NCBI RefSeq assembly: GCF_008728855.1
Contig: NZ_CP042906.1
Location: 3,470,001-3,534,000, forward strand
Reading direction: 5' to 3'
Source of the DNA: Hypericibacter terrae
Lineage (GTDB): Bacteria; Pseudomonadota; Alphaproteobacteria; Dongiales; Dongiaceae
Length of the DNA: 64,000 bases
Shown here: one piece after another, positions 53,101-61,700 of the stretch
Layout: each line of letters opens with the position of its first letter
Numbering within the stretch: the stretch's first letter is position 1
Program-made: the position numbers and the translations under genes
The notes under the pieces: generated by a model
The model's database searches: none
What the model was told of the DNA's origin: nothing
Seen by the model: the letters and a program-made list of their open reading frames with translations, nothing else

Positions 53101-54946
53101 CATAGATCTTGTCGTCGTCGGTGATGCAGTCGTTGCCATCGCCGCCCGTGATGGCGCTGCCGACGATCTTGTCGTTGCCGTCGCCGCCCTGGATGTAGTC
53201 GTTGTCGACGATGAGGTCGTTGCCGGTGTCGCCCTCGATATAGCCGCCGAGAATCTTGTCGTCGCCGCAGTCGCCCGAGATGTAGTCGTTGTCGGTGATC
53301 CAGTCGTTGCCGCCGCCGCCGGCGATCAGGCTGCCGACAATCTTGTCGTTGCCCTGGCCGCCATAGATGTCGTCCGACCCGTCGATCGTGTCGTTGCCGT
53401 CGCAATAGCCTTCGCCGCAGGTGAGCAGCTCGGGCACGCAGTCGTCGCCCTTACCGAACACCTTGTCGCTCTCAACCAGGCGGGCGTCGGTCAGATCCTC
53501 CGGCAGGACAGTTTCTTCTTCGCAGTCGCAGCCGCAATCGCACTTGTCCTGGTAGGAGACCACTTGCTCCGGCAGGGTGCAGCTGTCGTCGCCGAAGATC
53601 TTGTCGCCGACGATGACGTCGTTGCCGTCGCCGCCGTCGATGTAGTCCCGCCCATCGATGCTGTCGTCCTCGGCGCCGCCGACCATCTTGTCGCCGACGA
53701 TGAGGTCGTTGCCCTCGCCGCCATAGATGTCGTCGTTGCCGCAGAGCGTGTCGTAACCCTCGTCGCCGAACATCTTGTCGCCGACCAGGAAGTCGGTGCC
53801 GTTGCCGCCATCGATCGTGTCGTTGCCGAACAGCTTGTCGTCGCCGCAGTTGCCCATCATCTTGTCGCCGACGACGGTGTCGTTGCCGTCGCCGCCGAGC
53901 AGCGAATCATGGCCGATGATCTTGTCGTCGCCATAGGTGCCGATGATGTGGTCGCCGATGACGAAGTCGTTGCCGTCGCCGCCGAGCAGCGTGTCGTTGC
54001 TGCCGCCGAAATGCTTGCCGCCGTACGGGTCCTCGCCGTTGCCGCCCTTGCAGGAGAACAGGCTGTCGCAGGTCGTATCGCCCAGCAGCTTGTCGTCGCC
54101 GGTGCCGCCATCGACGATGTCGTTCAGCGTGCCGCCGACGATGGTGTCGTCGCCGGAATCGCCGAAGAACCCGTGGTTCGGGTCGTAGAGAATCTCGTTG
54201 GCCTCAGTCCAGTTCGTCGGCAGCCAGACGTGATCGTCGCCCTCGAGGGCGTGATAGAAACAGTCCTCGTCATAGAACACGCCGACCGCGCCGGTGACGG
54301 AATCGAAATCCACGCAATCGTTGTTCGGGGTGAACAGGCAGTTGTGGAAAAGATCCCGGTCCTCCGGGTTGGGCAAGGGCTCCGGCAGGCCGTAGAGCAG
54401 CGCCGTGGGGCCGATCGGACCGTTGTCGAGGAGCGCGGCCAGCAGGCCCGCCAGGCCGAAGGGGGTCAGGAAATGGCCGGTGTTCGCCGCGCCGGTGCCG
54501 GCCTGGGCGCCGCCCGCGGCGGTCACGATTTCGCCCGTACCCAGCGCCAGCAGGAACTCGTCCATGGTCATGCCGACCAGGAGCACGATGCCGCCATCGG
54601 GGGTGACGATCTCGACGCCATCGGCGGTCTGGGTGATCTGCGACTTGTCGATGCTGAAGTCGAACTTGAGCTGCTCGTCGGCCGCGACCTGGATGTCGAC
54701 ATGCTCGCCGGCCGCAGGTTCCTTGACCTCCACGACCTTCACTTCGGCGAGTTGGACATCGCCCGGTTGAACCGGCGTCGCGCCGCTCGGCTGCGCCGTG
54801 GCAGCGCTCGCTTCGGGGGCTGCATCCGCGCCGGGCTGAGGCGCCTGATTTGCACTCGGCGTGCTGCCCTCGGGCGCGCCCTTCGCGTCCGAATGCTGGT
54901 CGCTGCCGCTCACCGAAGTGATGGAAGTGCTGGAATCGTTCGCCAT
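47123..54946 (-). CDS. Giant RTX-like repeat protein A
   Basis: A 2,607-residue acidic protein. Residues 1-60 are a disordered Ser/Ala/Pro leader. About 60-230 form an N-terminal domain almost identical to that of protein B (QPGDVQLAEVKVVEVKEPAA, MTMDEFLLALGTGEIVTAAG). From about 260 to 2,450 run hundreds of Gly-Asp repeats: first 14/15-residue units in a 58- and 116-residue register, later canonical GGxGxDxUx nonapeptides that bind calcium. The last 150 residues are a beta-rich domain (LDMRSGAANTVTINAADVLD) and a likely type I secretion end. A Cys-rich insert lies near residues 450-520. The ATG at 54946 follows GGGGGCAAG. No signal peptide is seen, which fits type I export; no exporter genes are nearby. 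Confidence 0.88.
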   Translation of the reverse strand: MANDSSTSITSVSGSDQHSDAKGAPEGSTPSANQAPQPGADAAPEASAATAQPSGATPVQPGDVQLAEVKVVEVKEPAAGEHVDIQVAADEQLKFDFSIDKSQITQTADGVEIVTPDGGIVLLVGMTMDEFLLALGTGEIVTAAGGAQAGTGAANTGHFLTPFGLAGLLAALLDNGPIGPTALLYGLPEPLPNPEDRDLFHNCLFTPNNDCVDFDSVTGAVGVFYDEDCFYHALEGDDHVWLPTNWTEANEILYDPNHGFFGDSGDDTIVGGTLNDIVDGGTGDDKLLGDTTCDSLFSCKGGNGEDPYGGKHFGGSNDTLLGGDGNDFVIGDHIIGTYGDDKIIGHDSLLGGDGNDTVVGDKMMGNCGDDKLFGNDTIDGGNGTDFLVGDKMFGDEGYDTLCGNDDIYGGEGNDLIVGDKMVGGAEDDSIDGRDYIDGGDGNDVIVGDKIFGDDSCTLPEQVVSYQDKCDCGCDCEEETVLPEDLTDARLVESDKVFGKGDDCVPELLTCGEGYCDGNDTIDGSDDIYGGQGNDKIVGSLIAGGGGNDWITDNDYISGDCGDDKILGGYIEGDTGNDLIVDNDYIQGGDGNDKIVGSAITGGDGNDCITDDDKIYGGDGNDLISGGFVTGADGNDDINDHDFISGGSGNDSISGGEICAGDGNDQVNAGDCITGGSGNDTIEGNNISGGSGNDVICSSDDISGGNGDDSIFGGAISGGSGNDTIDAGDNIYGGEGNDTIAGDSILGDCGNDSIDSHDHIEGNDGNDLIYGGTVAGGEGNDSINAGDCISGGNGDDFIQGNRISGGEGNDDISSHDDIYGNNGKDNIFGGKISGDDGNDSIHAGDDIYGGGGNDTIEGDAIYGNDGNDLICANDHIEGNDGNDTIEGGYISGGSGNDTIHAGDCISGGNGDDTIAGDTIYGGDGNDNISSHDDISGNNGKDNIFGGKIGGDDGNDTIHAGDHIYGGSGNDTIDGNSIYGNDGNDLICSTDHIEGNDGNDTIEGGFIAGGNGDDTIDAGDCIAGGNGDDTISGDSINGDNGNDSIDTHDHIFGDNGQDTIFGGKISGGNGADTIDAGDCISGGSGNDTIAGNHISGGNGDDSIESHDHIVGNDGDDSIFGGQIEGDEGNDTIVAGDCISGGNGDDTIQGDSIDGNQGNDSIDSHDHIFGDNGEDSIFGGAIHGDPGNDTIGAGDCITGGSGNDTIAGNSIFGDDGDDSIDSHDDIQGNDGEDSIVGGNIEGGNGNDSIDAHDSIDGGEGGDTVRGDSVFGGNGGDIITGYDTIDGGDDADTIHGGHIEGGNGNDYLNSRDSILGGNGGDTISGDDVYGDQGDDNLNGNDTILGGDDADTIFGGSLFGGTGNDRFYVGDRIEGGEGGDTLVGNSIHGDGSDSIPGDGDDDSIVSHDTILGGAGADTILGGVIDGDGGNGNGGNDTVDAGDTINGGSDNDTIVADFIHGNDGNDTLYSRDNIVGDGDFGGNGDDSIVGDSLFGDNGNDKLVGSDTINGNNGDDYILGGVLQGGEGEDTIADHDTIFGGDGDDTILGSSIGGGDDNDGIDDADTIVGGLGSDTVIGSDIDGGNGDDTISDMDSITTDGDDSVLGDSIDGGDGNDSINGGDTVRTDIGNDMVIGSLILGGLGSDVIYDNDYVDAGNDQDTVLGSKIEGGNGNDYIQDNDYILGGYGDDTLVGDSILGGEGNDTIVGADRIEGGNGNDSIIGDGHVLGGNGNDLVNGEDTILGGFGEDTIFGDNPDGSETLAGETLLAADLIYGGFGNDVIHGGAGNDTIYGDNGNDTLYGDNGNDYIEGGYGYDTIYGGDGNDKVHGGYDDDTILGGNGNDQLFGDKGNDTIHGDNDNDAIDGGEGNDSLYGDNGNDTIYGGAGADTVLGGEGDDSIDGDADLVDGNDSLLGENGNDTIYGNVDQDTILGGNGNDSVDGGDGNDTILGNNGHDTLAGGNGDDTIHGDDGLAQNGNDQIFGDNGNDSLYGDNGDDTIHGGEDQDTILGGNGNDQLNGDNGQDSILGGDGSDTIDGGDGNDLIAGGVGSDLILGGNGNDTIEGDDSADTIDGGNGDDHITGDAGNDSIFGGEGNDNITGDQGDDKIEGGNGNDRLDGGNAGDDTLSYAHAGGGVTVNLATGSATGAAGTDTVSNFENVTGSNFDDSITGDSLNNVLLGGNGADTIRGGGGDDTILGDGGADGNDVLFGDNGNDSILGDVDDDYIEGGNGNDTLYGGDGNDTLRGSNGDDIGHGGNGNDRIYEDSGETGDNGNDTYFGDDGNDTISGGYGNDYLSGGAGNDSLNGDYGNDTLVAYSDFDNNNDTFAGGSGFDVVDFSGNDSLHTVSLSLDHSGNGTASLPGGSDDCTLNSIEGIIGSQGNDTISGSTIGGQNNWFDGQGGDDSLSGGNGSDTLDGGEGNDTLRGQDSNDLLNGGNGNDSLDGGSGNDTVNGGNGDDTLTGAGSSNDGLFGGEGNDQLVFNHHDANYDGGNGHDGLKVTGNENFTTFDQQTSGIEMLDMRSGAANTVTINAADVLDFSEPAAVSTGESFNANTIDLIVRGESGDQLNLNATGTHHFTLQGTMSMTDQNVYGSGTFNVYADDQGNYVAVEQTVATTAN
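48600..49260 (-). repeat. Tract nearly identical to RTX gene B (copy in A)
   Basis: This tract matches 57045-57705 at a constant offset of about 8,444 bases, with only scattered single-base differences seen by eye. Flanking repeats diverge. It encodes canonical nonapeptide repeats. Confidence 0.8.
51366..53280 (-). repeat. 174/348-bp higher-order tandem repeat in RTX A
   Basis: The anchor ATGCA(G/A)TC recurs at 51366, 51540, 51714 and 51888 (steps of 174) and then at 52236, 52584 and 52932 (steps of 348). This is a 58-residue half-unit and a 116-residue full unit, each made of alternating 14- and 15-residue Gly-Asp repeats. Confidence 0.88.
53400..53590 (-). other. Cys-rich insert in RTX A
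   Basis: The coding strand reads KCDCGCDCEEETV and, some 40 residues later, a CVPELLTCGEGYC segment, interrupting the Gly-Asp repeats near residues 455-515. The cysteine-aspartate-glutamate cluster could bind a metal or form disulfides. Protein B has only QCNCDD at the matching place. Confidence 0.7.
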
Positions 54947-55028
54947 GGTCTTGCCCCCGTCGATTGCAATGCCGCTCTTCATGAGCGTCACGTCACATGC
55001 GGATTTGCCGCAGGTTGTCGAGGGAACA

Positions 55029-55043
55029 TTAGTGATTTTTTAA
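55029..55043 (-). promoter_or_regulatory. Conserved element 2 upstream of RTX A
   Basis: On the minus strand this matches the degenerate pattern TTAARRRATCRCTAA shared with gene B (63352-63366). It lies 82 bases before the RTX A start and 23 bases after element 1, the same spacing as in B. Confidence 0.65.
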
Positions 55044-55066
55044 CTTGCCGATAGGGATTCGGAAAG

Positions 55067-55089
55067 CAAACCGATACATCCTGGTGGTA
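55067..55089 (-). promoter_or_regulatory. Conserved element 1 upstream of RTX A
   Basis: On the minus strand it contains TACCACCAGGATGTATCG. It matches 63390-63412 upstream of RTX B at 20 of 23 positions. It probably binds the regulator that coordinates the two genes. Confidence 0.65.
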
Positions 55090-55439
55090 TTAACCGTAGA
55101 TTAATCGATGAGGCGAGCGCCAACTGTTTGACAGTGAACGGTAACTATCCGGCAGTTTCGGCAAATGCCGGAGAGGGCTGCACCGATGTATATATCGGTT
55201 TTTTCATGAGAAATTGACAATGATGGCTGGAGATACAGAAGGCTGACACCTTTTCCGAGGGCATTCCCTTGCCCTGGAGGGCTCCTGGATTCGGTTCCGT
55301 CCAGGAAAGAGACACGGGCGCCCGCGGACATACCGCTATCCGCGGTGAAGATGGGCCCTTTCCGGATCCCGATCCGTCACAGCTAGACGCTGCCGGATGG
55401 AGGACGGTCGGGCCGTCCGAGACGATGTACAAATGCAGA

Positions 55440-55466
55440 GGGGGCGCCCCAGCGGGAGGCGCCCCC
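55440..55466 (-). terminator. Relic hairpin after the RTX remnant
   Basis: GGGGGCGCC pairs with GGCGCCCCC; an A-C mismatch and one more G-C pair extend the stem, the same stem design as the RTX B and third-unit terminators. The T tract is missing, so it is probably a decayed terminator. Confidence 0.55.
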
Positions 55467-55479
55467 GAAACCCCAGCCT

Positions 55480-55692
55480 GCCTCGATCTTCCGTTCGTGA
55501 TCGCCGTGACGCCGTCCTCGACGGCGATCACCGTGCCATTGCTGTCGCTATAGATGTCGGAGGTGACGCCTGGCCCTCCATAAGCCGGGTAGGCCCACGA
55601 TCGCCGAATACCAGCTGGTCGTTGCCGTCGTCCCTGAACAGACCGTCGTGCGAATTGCCGGCTCCGGACGGCTGTCGTCGCCGTTGCCGCCG
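55480..55692 (-). pseudogene. Decayed C-terminal remnant of an RTX paralog
   Basis: In one minus frame (about 55660 to 55585) GAGNSHDGLFRDDGNDQLVF matches the last Gly-Asp repeats of proteins A and B (GAGSSNDGLFGGEGNDQLVF in A). In another frame (about 55600 to 55490) PAYGGPGVTSDIYSDSNGTV and then AVEDGV match the extreme C-terminus of the third paralog (DPAYGGVAFDVYSDGTHTVA). The roughly 120 residues between these blocks are missing and the frame changes, so this is a deleted, frameshifted gene end. It lies just downstream of RTX B. Confidence 0.78.
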
Positions 55693-55693
55693 C

Positions 55694-55729
55694 AAAAGAA
55701 AAGCGGGCGCCCCTGCCTGGGACGCCCGC
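55694..55729 (-). terminator. Terminator of RTX gene B
   Basis: A stem of ten base pairs with one C-A mismatch (55703-55713 with 55719-55729) is followed on the minus strand by TTTTCTTTT. It lies 32 bases after the RTX B stop. Confidence 0.88.
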
Positions 55730-55761
55730 CTTCTCATGAGATCGGATATCGCGTCCGCCGA

Positions 55762-58700
55762 TCAGGTCACATCGAGACCCTGCTGGATCGCGATCTGGTG
55801 GCCGGCATTGTCCGTGTAGACATCGAAGGTGGCGCCACCGTAACCCGGATCGGTGGGCGTGATGCTCGCGCCGGTCGTATGCCACTGGTTGTCGCCGGTG
55901 CCGAGCGGGATATCGACGTTGTCGTGCGAGCCCGAGGTATTGCCGGTGATGAAGAGCTTGATCGCCCCGCCCGCATTGGACTCCGTGCTGTCGCTGGTGC
56001 TCGAGAAGTCGAGGATGTCGTTCGCGCTCAGCGTCAGCGTGTCGGTCGAGTCGCCATCCGTCATGTCCAGCCGCTCCACATGCGACACGTCCTGGGTGAA
56101 GGTCGAGAAGTTGACCCCGCCACCGCCTCCGACGAACAAGGTGTCGACGCCGTTGCCGCCGTTATAGGTGGCGCCGTGATCGCCGAACAGCAGCAGGTCG
56201 TTGCCGTTGTCGCCGAACAGCTGGTCGTGCGAGCTGCCGGCCCCGGTCAACGTATCGTTGCCGTCGCCGCCATGGATCGTGTCGTTGCCGTTGCCGCCGT
56301 CGAGACTGTCGTTGCCGTTGTCGCCGTTCAGCTGATCGTTGCCGTCGCCGCCGAACAGGGTGTCGTTGTCCCCGCCGCCGTTCAACGTGTCGTTGCCATT
56401 GTCGCCAGACAGGCTGTCGGTGCCGTTCCCGCCGGAGAGCTGGTCGTTGTCGCTGCCGCCGAAGAGCGTGTCGTTGCCCTCGCCACCGAACAGCGTGTCG
56501 TTGCCGTTGTCGCCGTGCAGCTCGTCGTTGTCGTTGCCGCCGTCGAGGCTGTCGTTGCCGTCGCCGCCGTAGAGCGTGTCGTTGCCGTCGTCGCCGGAGA
56601 ACGTGTCGTTGCCGTTGTCGAACTTGCCGTCGAAGATGTAGTCGTTACCGGCGCGGCCATGGGCAAGGTCGTTGCCGTCGCCGCCATTGATCGTGTCGTT
56701 GCCGTCGCCGCCATCGAGGGTATCGTTGCCGTCGCCGCCATAGATATGGTCGTTGTCGACATCGCCCAGGATGCTGTCATTGCCGTTGTCGCCGTAGAGG
56801 GTGTCGTTGCCGTCGGCTCCGCCGTCGCCGACGATCGTGTCGTTGCCGCCATTGCCGTGGATGAGATCGGCACCGCCACCGCCGAGGATGACGTTATCCA
56901 GACTGTCGCCGTTGAGCGTGTCGTCGAAGTTCGAGCCCGTCAGATCCTCGAAGTTGCTGACGGTATCGGTGCCCTCGGCGCCGGTCGCGATGCCGGTGCC
57001 CAGATCGACGCTCACGGCGCCGCCCGCATGGGCGTAGCTCAGCGTGTCTTCGCCGGCATTGCCGCCGTCAAGACGATCGTTGCCGTTGCCGCCCTCGATC
57101 TTGTCGTCGCCGGCATCGCCCGTGATGTTGTCGTTGCCGTCGCCGCCGAAGATCGAGTCGTTGCCGGCATCGCCCGTGATGTGATCGTCGCCGTTGCCGC
57201 CATCGATCGTGTCGGCACTGTCGTCGCCCTCGATGGTGTCGTTGCCGTTGCCGCCGAGGATGAGATCGCTGCCGACGCCGCCGGCGATTAGGTCGTTGCC
57301 GTCGCCGCCGTCGATGGTGTCGGAACCGTCACCGCCCAGGATCGAGTCCTGACCGTTGTCGCCATTGAGCTGGTCGTTGCCGTTGCCGCCCAGGATGGTG
57401 TCCTGGTCCTCGCCGCCATGGATGGTGTCATCGCCATTGTCGCCATAGAGCGAGTCGTTGCCGTTGTCGCCGAAGATCTGGTCGTTGCCGTTCTGAGCCA
57501 GGCCGTCGTCGCCATGGATGGTGTCGTCGCCGTTGCCGCCGGCCAGCGTGTCATGGCCGTTGTTGCCGAGGATGGTGTCGTTGCCATCGCCGCCATCGAC
57601 CGAGTCGTTGCCGTTGCCGCCCAGGATCGTGTCCTGATCGACATTGCCGTAGATGGTGTCGTTGCCGTTCTCGCCCAGCAGGCTGTCGTTGCCGTCGACG
57701 AAGTTGGCGTCGCCATCGATGGAGTCGTCGCCATTGCCGCCCAGCACCGTGTCGTCGCCGGCACCGCCATAGAGCGTGTCGTTGCCGTTGTCGCCATAGA
57801 CGCTGTCGTTGCCGTCGCCGCCGCTCAGGCTGTCATCGTCCTCGCCGCCCCGGACGGTGTCGGCACCTTCGTCGCCATTGATGGTGTCGTTGCCGTTCTC
57901 GCCCAGCAGGGAGTCGTTATCCTGGCCGCCGCCGATCTTGTCGCTGCCGTTGCCACCGAAGATCGTGTCGTCGCCATAGTTGCCGAAGAGGCTGTCGTCG
58001 CCATTGTCGCCATAGATGGAGTCGTTGCCGTTCCCTCCGTCGATGGTGTCGTTGCCCTCGTTGCCATGGATGGTGTCGTCGCCGAACCCGCCATCGATGC
58101 TGTCGTTGCCGTTGTCGCCGAAAATCGAGTCGTTACCGTCGTCGCCATAGATGGTGTCGTTGCCGGCCCCGCCATGGATGTAGTCGTCGCCGTTGTTGCC
58201 GTGGATCAGGTCGGCCGCATAGACGGTCTCGCCGAACAGACCGTCGTTCGGGCCCGGCGCGTCGCCCCAGATGGTGTCGTCGCCGTTGCCGCCGGTGATG
58301 TTGTCGCCGGCATGGATGACGTCGCCACCCTCGCCGCCGACGATGCTGCCGTCGCCGACGATCGAGTCATTGCCGTCGCCGCCGTCGATCGCGTCATTGG
58401 CATAGATGGTGTCGTCGCCGGCCCCACCGGCGATCGAATCACCCACCAGCGTGTCGTTCCCGTTGCCGCCGAAGAGCGTGTCCTGGTCGACGACATAGTC
58501 GTTGCCGTCGCCCGCATCGATGAAGCTGCCGCGCACGACATCTTCGTCGTCCCCGGCATAGACGATGTCGTCGGCCACGATGTAGTCGTTCCCATTCCCG
58601 CCGCGGATCGAATCGCCCAGGATGCTGTCGTTGCCGTCGGCGACGATGTAGTCGTTGTCGTTGATCGTGTCGTCGCCGTCGCCGCCTTCGATCGAGCTGC

Positions 58701-61700
58701 CGACGATTGTGTCGTCGCCAGCGCCGCCATAGACGGTGTCGTTGTCGGTGATGTCGTCGTTGCCGTTGCCGCCCTCGATCGAGCTGCCGAGGACGGTGTC
58801 GTTGCCGTCGCCTGCGACGATCGAGTCATTGTCGGTGATGCAGTCGTTACCTTCACCGCCGGCAATCATCCCGCCATTGATGGTGTCGTTGCCGTTGCCG
58901 CCGTCGATCGTATCGGAACCGACCAGCTTGTCGTTGCCGTTCCCGCCGAAGATGCTGTCGCCGAGGATCGAGTCGTTGCCGTCGCCGCCAGTGATGGTGT
59001 CCTGGCCGAAGATCTTGTCGTCGCCATTGTCGCCGAAGATCGAATCCCCGGAGATGATGTCGTTGCCGGCGCCGCCGGAGATGTAGTCGCCGGCCCGGAT
59101 CGTGTCGTTGTCCTCGCCGCCGGAGATCACGCCGCCGAGGATGATGTCTTCGCCGTTGTTCCCGTAGATCTGATCGTGGCTGACGATGCTGTCCGCACCG
59201 TTGTCGCCCTGGATCTCGTTGCCGTCGATGGTGTCCTGGCCATTGCCGCCGGAGATGCAGTCGCCGGTATAGATGCTGTCGTTGCCGTCGTTGCCGGTGA
59301 TCAGGCCGCCGGAGATGCTGTCGTTGCCGTCGTCACCCTCGATATGGTCGTAGCTGTAGATCAGGTCGTTGCCGTCATTGCCCTGGATCTCGTCGCCCGC
59401 GATCGTGTCGTTGCCGTCGCCGCCCGAGATGCAGTCGCCGCCGCTGATCGTGTCGTTGCCGCTGCCGCCCGTGATCTTGCCGCCGAAGATCGTATCTTCG
59501 CCGTTGTCGCCCGTGATGTCGTCGTGGCTGTCGATGCTGTCGTTGCCATTGCCCCCGGAGATCGAGTTGCCGGCGAGGGTGTCATCGCCATTGCCGCCCG
59601 AGATGCAGTCGCCGGCATAGATGCTGTCGTCGCCATTCCCGCCGGCGATGAAGCCGCCTTCGATGGTGTCGTTGCCGTCGTTGCCCTGGATGTGATCGTG
59701 GCTCGAGATGTAGTCGTTGCCGTCGTTGCCCTCGATGGAGTCGCCGGCGATCGTGTCGTTGCCGCTGCCGCCCGAGATGTTGTCGCCCGCGCAGACGGTG
59801 TCGTTGCCCTCGCCGCCGGTGATCAGACCGCCGAAGATCGTGTCTTCGCCGTTGTCGCCGGCGATGTCGTCGTGGCTCGAGATGTAGTCGTTGCCGTTGT
59901 CGCCATTGATCGTGTTGCCGGCGATGGTGTCGTCGCCATTGCCGCCCGAGATGCAGTCGCCGGCATAGATGCTGTCGTCGCCGTTGCCGCCGGCGATGAA
60001 CCCGCCCTCGATGGTGTCGTTGCCGTCGTTGCCCTCGATATGATCGTCGCTGCAGATCAGGTCGTTGCCGTTGTTGCCCTCGATGGAGTCGCCAGCGATC
60101 GTGTCGTTGCCGCTGCCGCCCGAGATGTGGTCGCCGGCCTGGATCGTGTCGTCGCCATTCCCGCCCGCGATCTTGCCGCCGAAGATCGTGTCTTCGCCGT
60201 TGTCGCCGGCGATGTCGTCATGGCTGGAGATGTAGTCGTTGCCGTTGCCGCCCAGGATGGTGTTGCCGGCGATGGTGTCGTCGCCGTTGCCGCCCGAGAT
60301 GCAGTCGCCGGCATAGATGCTGTCGTTGCCATCGCCGCCGGCGATGAGCCCGCCCTCGATGGTGTCGTTGCCGTCGTTGCCCTGGATGTGATCGTTGCTG
60401 CAGATCAGGTCGTTGCCGTTGTTGCCCTGAATCTCGTCGCCCGCGATCGTGTCGTTGCCGCTGCCGCCCGAGATGTGGTCGCCGGCATGGATCGTGTCGT
60501 TGCCGCTGCCGCCGGTGATCTTGCCGCCGAAGATGGTGTCTTCGCCGTTGTCGCCGGAGATGTCGTCGTGGCTGGAGATGTAGTCGTTGCCGTTGTCGCC
60601 GTTGATGTTGTTGCCGGCGATGGTGTCGTCGCCATTGCCGCCCGAGATGCAGTCGCCGGCATAAATGCTGTCGTTGCCGGCGCCGCCCGAGATGTAGCCG
60701 CCCGAGATCGTATCGTTGCCGTCGTTGCCCTCGATATGGTCGTCGCTGCAGATCAGATCGTTGCCGGCGCCGCCATAGATGGCGTCGCCGGAGATCGTGT
60801 CGTTGCCGCTGCCGCCCGAGATGTTGTCGCCGGCATGGATCGTGTCATTGCCGTCATCGCCGGAGATCTTGCCGCCGAAGATGGAATCGTCGCCGGCGCC
60901 GCCATTGATGTCGTCGTGGCTGTCGATGCTGTCGTCGCCCTCGCCGCCATAGATGGCGTTGCCGGAAATGGTATCGTCGCCATTGTCACCGTTGATGCAG
61001 TCGCCGGCATAGATCGTGTCGTCGCCTTCACCACCGGTGATCTTGCCGCCGAAGATCGAATCGTCGCCATTGCCGCCCGAGATGAAGTCGTGCGTGTCGA
61101 TCCAGTCGTTGCCGTTGCCGCCGTTGATATAGTCGCCCTCGATCGTGTCGTCACCGTTGTCGCCGTGAATGGTGTCGCCGGCCTCGATCGTGTCGTCGCC
61201 GTTGCCGCCATAGATGGCGCCGCCGAAGATCGAATCGTCGCCGTTGTTGCCACTGATGTCGTCGTGGTTGTCGATGCTGTCGTTGCCGTTGTCACCGCGG
61301 ATGAAGTTCCCGGCCAGGCTGTCGTCGCCATTGCCGCCGCTGATGCACTCGCCGGCATTGATCGTGTCGTTGCCGTCCCCGCCGAAGATGGAATCGCCGG
61401 CGATCAGATCGTTGCCGTCGTTGCCATAGATCGTGTCGAAGTTGACGATCACGTCGTTGCCGGAGCCGCCGAATACCTTGCCGCCGTGAATGGAATCGTT
61501 GCCGCTGCCGCCATAGATCTTGTCGCTGTCGGAGATCGTGTCGTTGCCGTCCCCGCCTTGGATGTAGCCGCCGAGGATCGAATCGTCGCCGTTGTCGCCA
61601 TAGAGCTTGTCGTTGTCGCTGATGCTGTCGTTGCCATCATCGCCAGAGATATAGCTGCCGATGATCACGTCCTTGCCGTTGTCGCCATGGATCGTGTCGT

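Noticed and set aside
48974-55054. A 2,026-codon plus-strand open frame, rich in Val and Ala, opposite RTX gene A
   Set aside because: It is the antisense of Gly-Asp repeat codons, which rarely produce stops in that frame. The minus strand has the start, ribosome-binding site, family homology and terminator.
55181-55206. Small hairpin with six T residues on the plus strand
   Set aside because: The stem has only five base pairs and no plus-strand gene precedes it.
59255-61690. Regularly spaced repeats as a possible CRISPR array
   Set aside because: The repeats are 348 bases long, contiguous, in frame and coding; there are no unique spacers and no cas genes.
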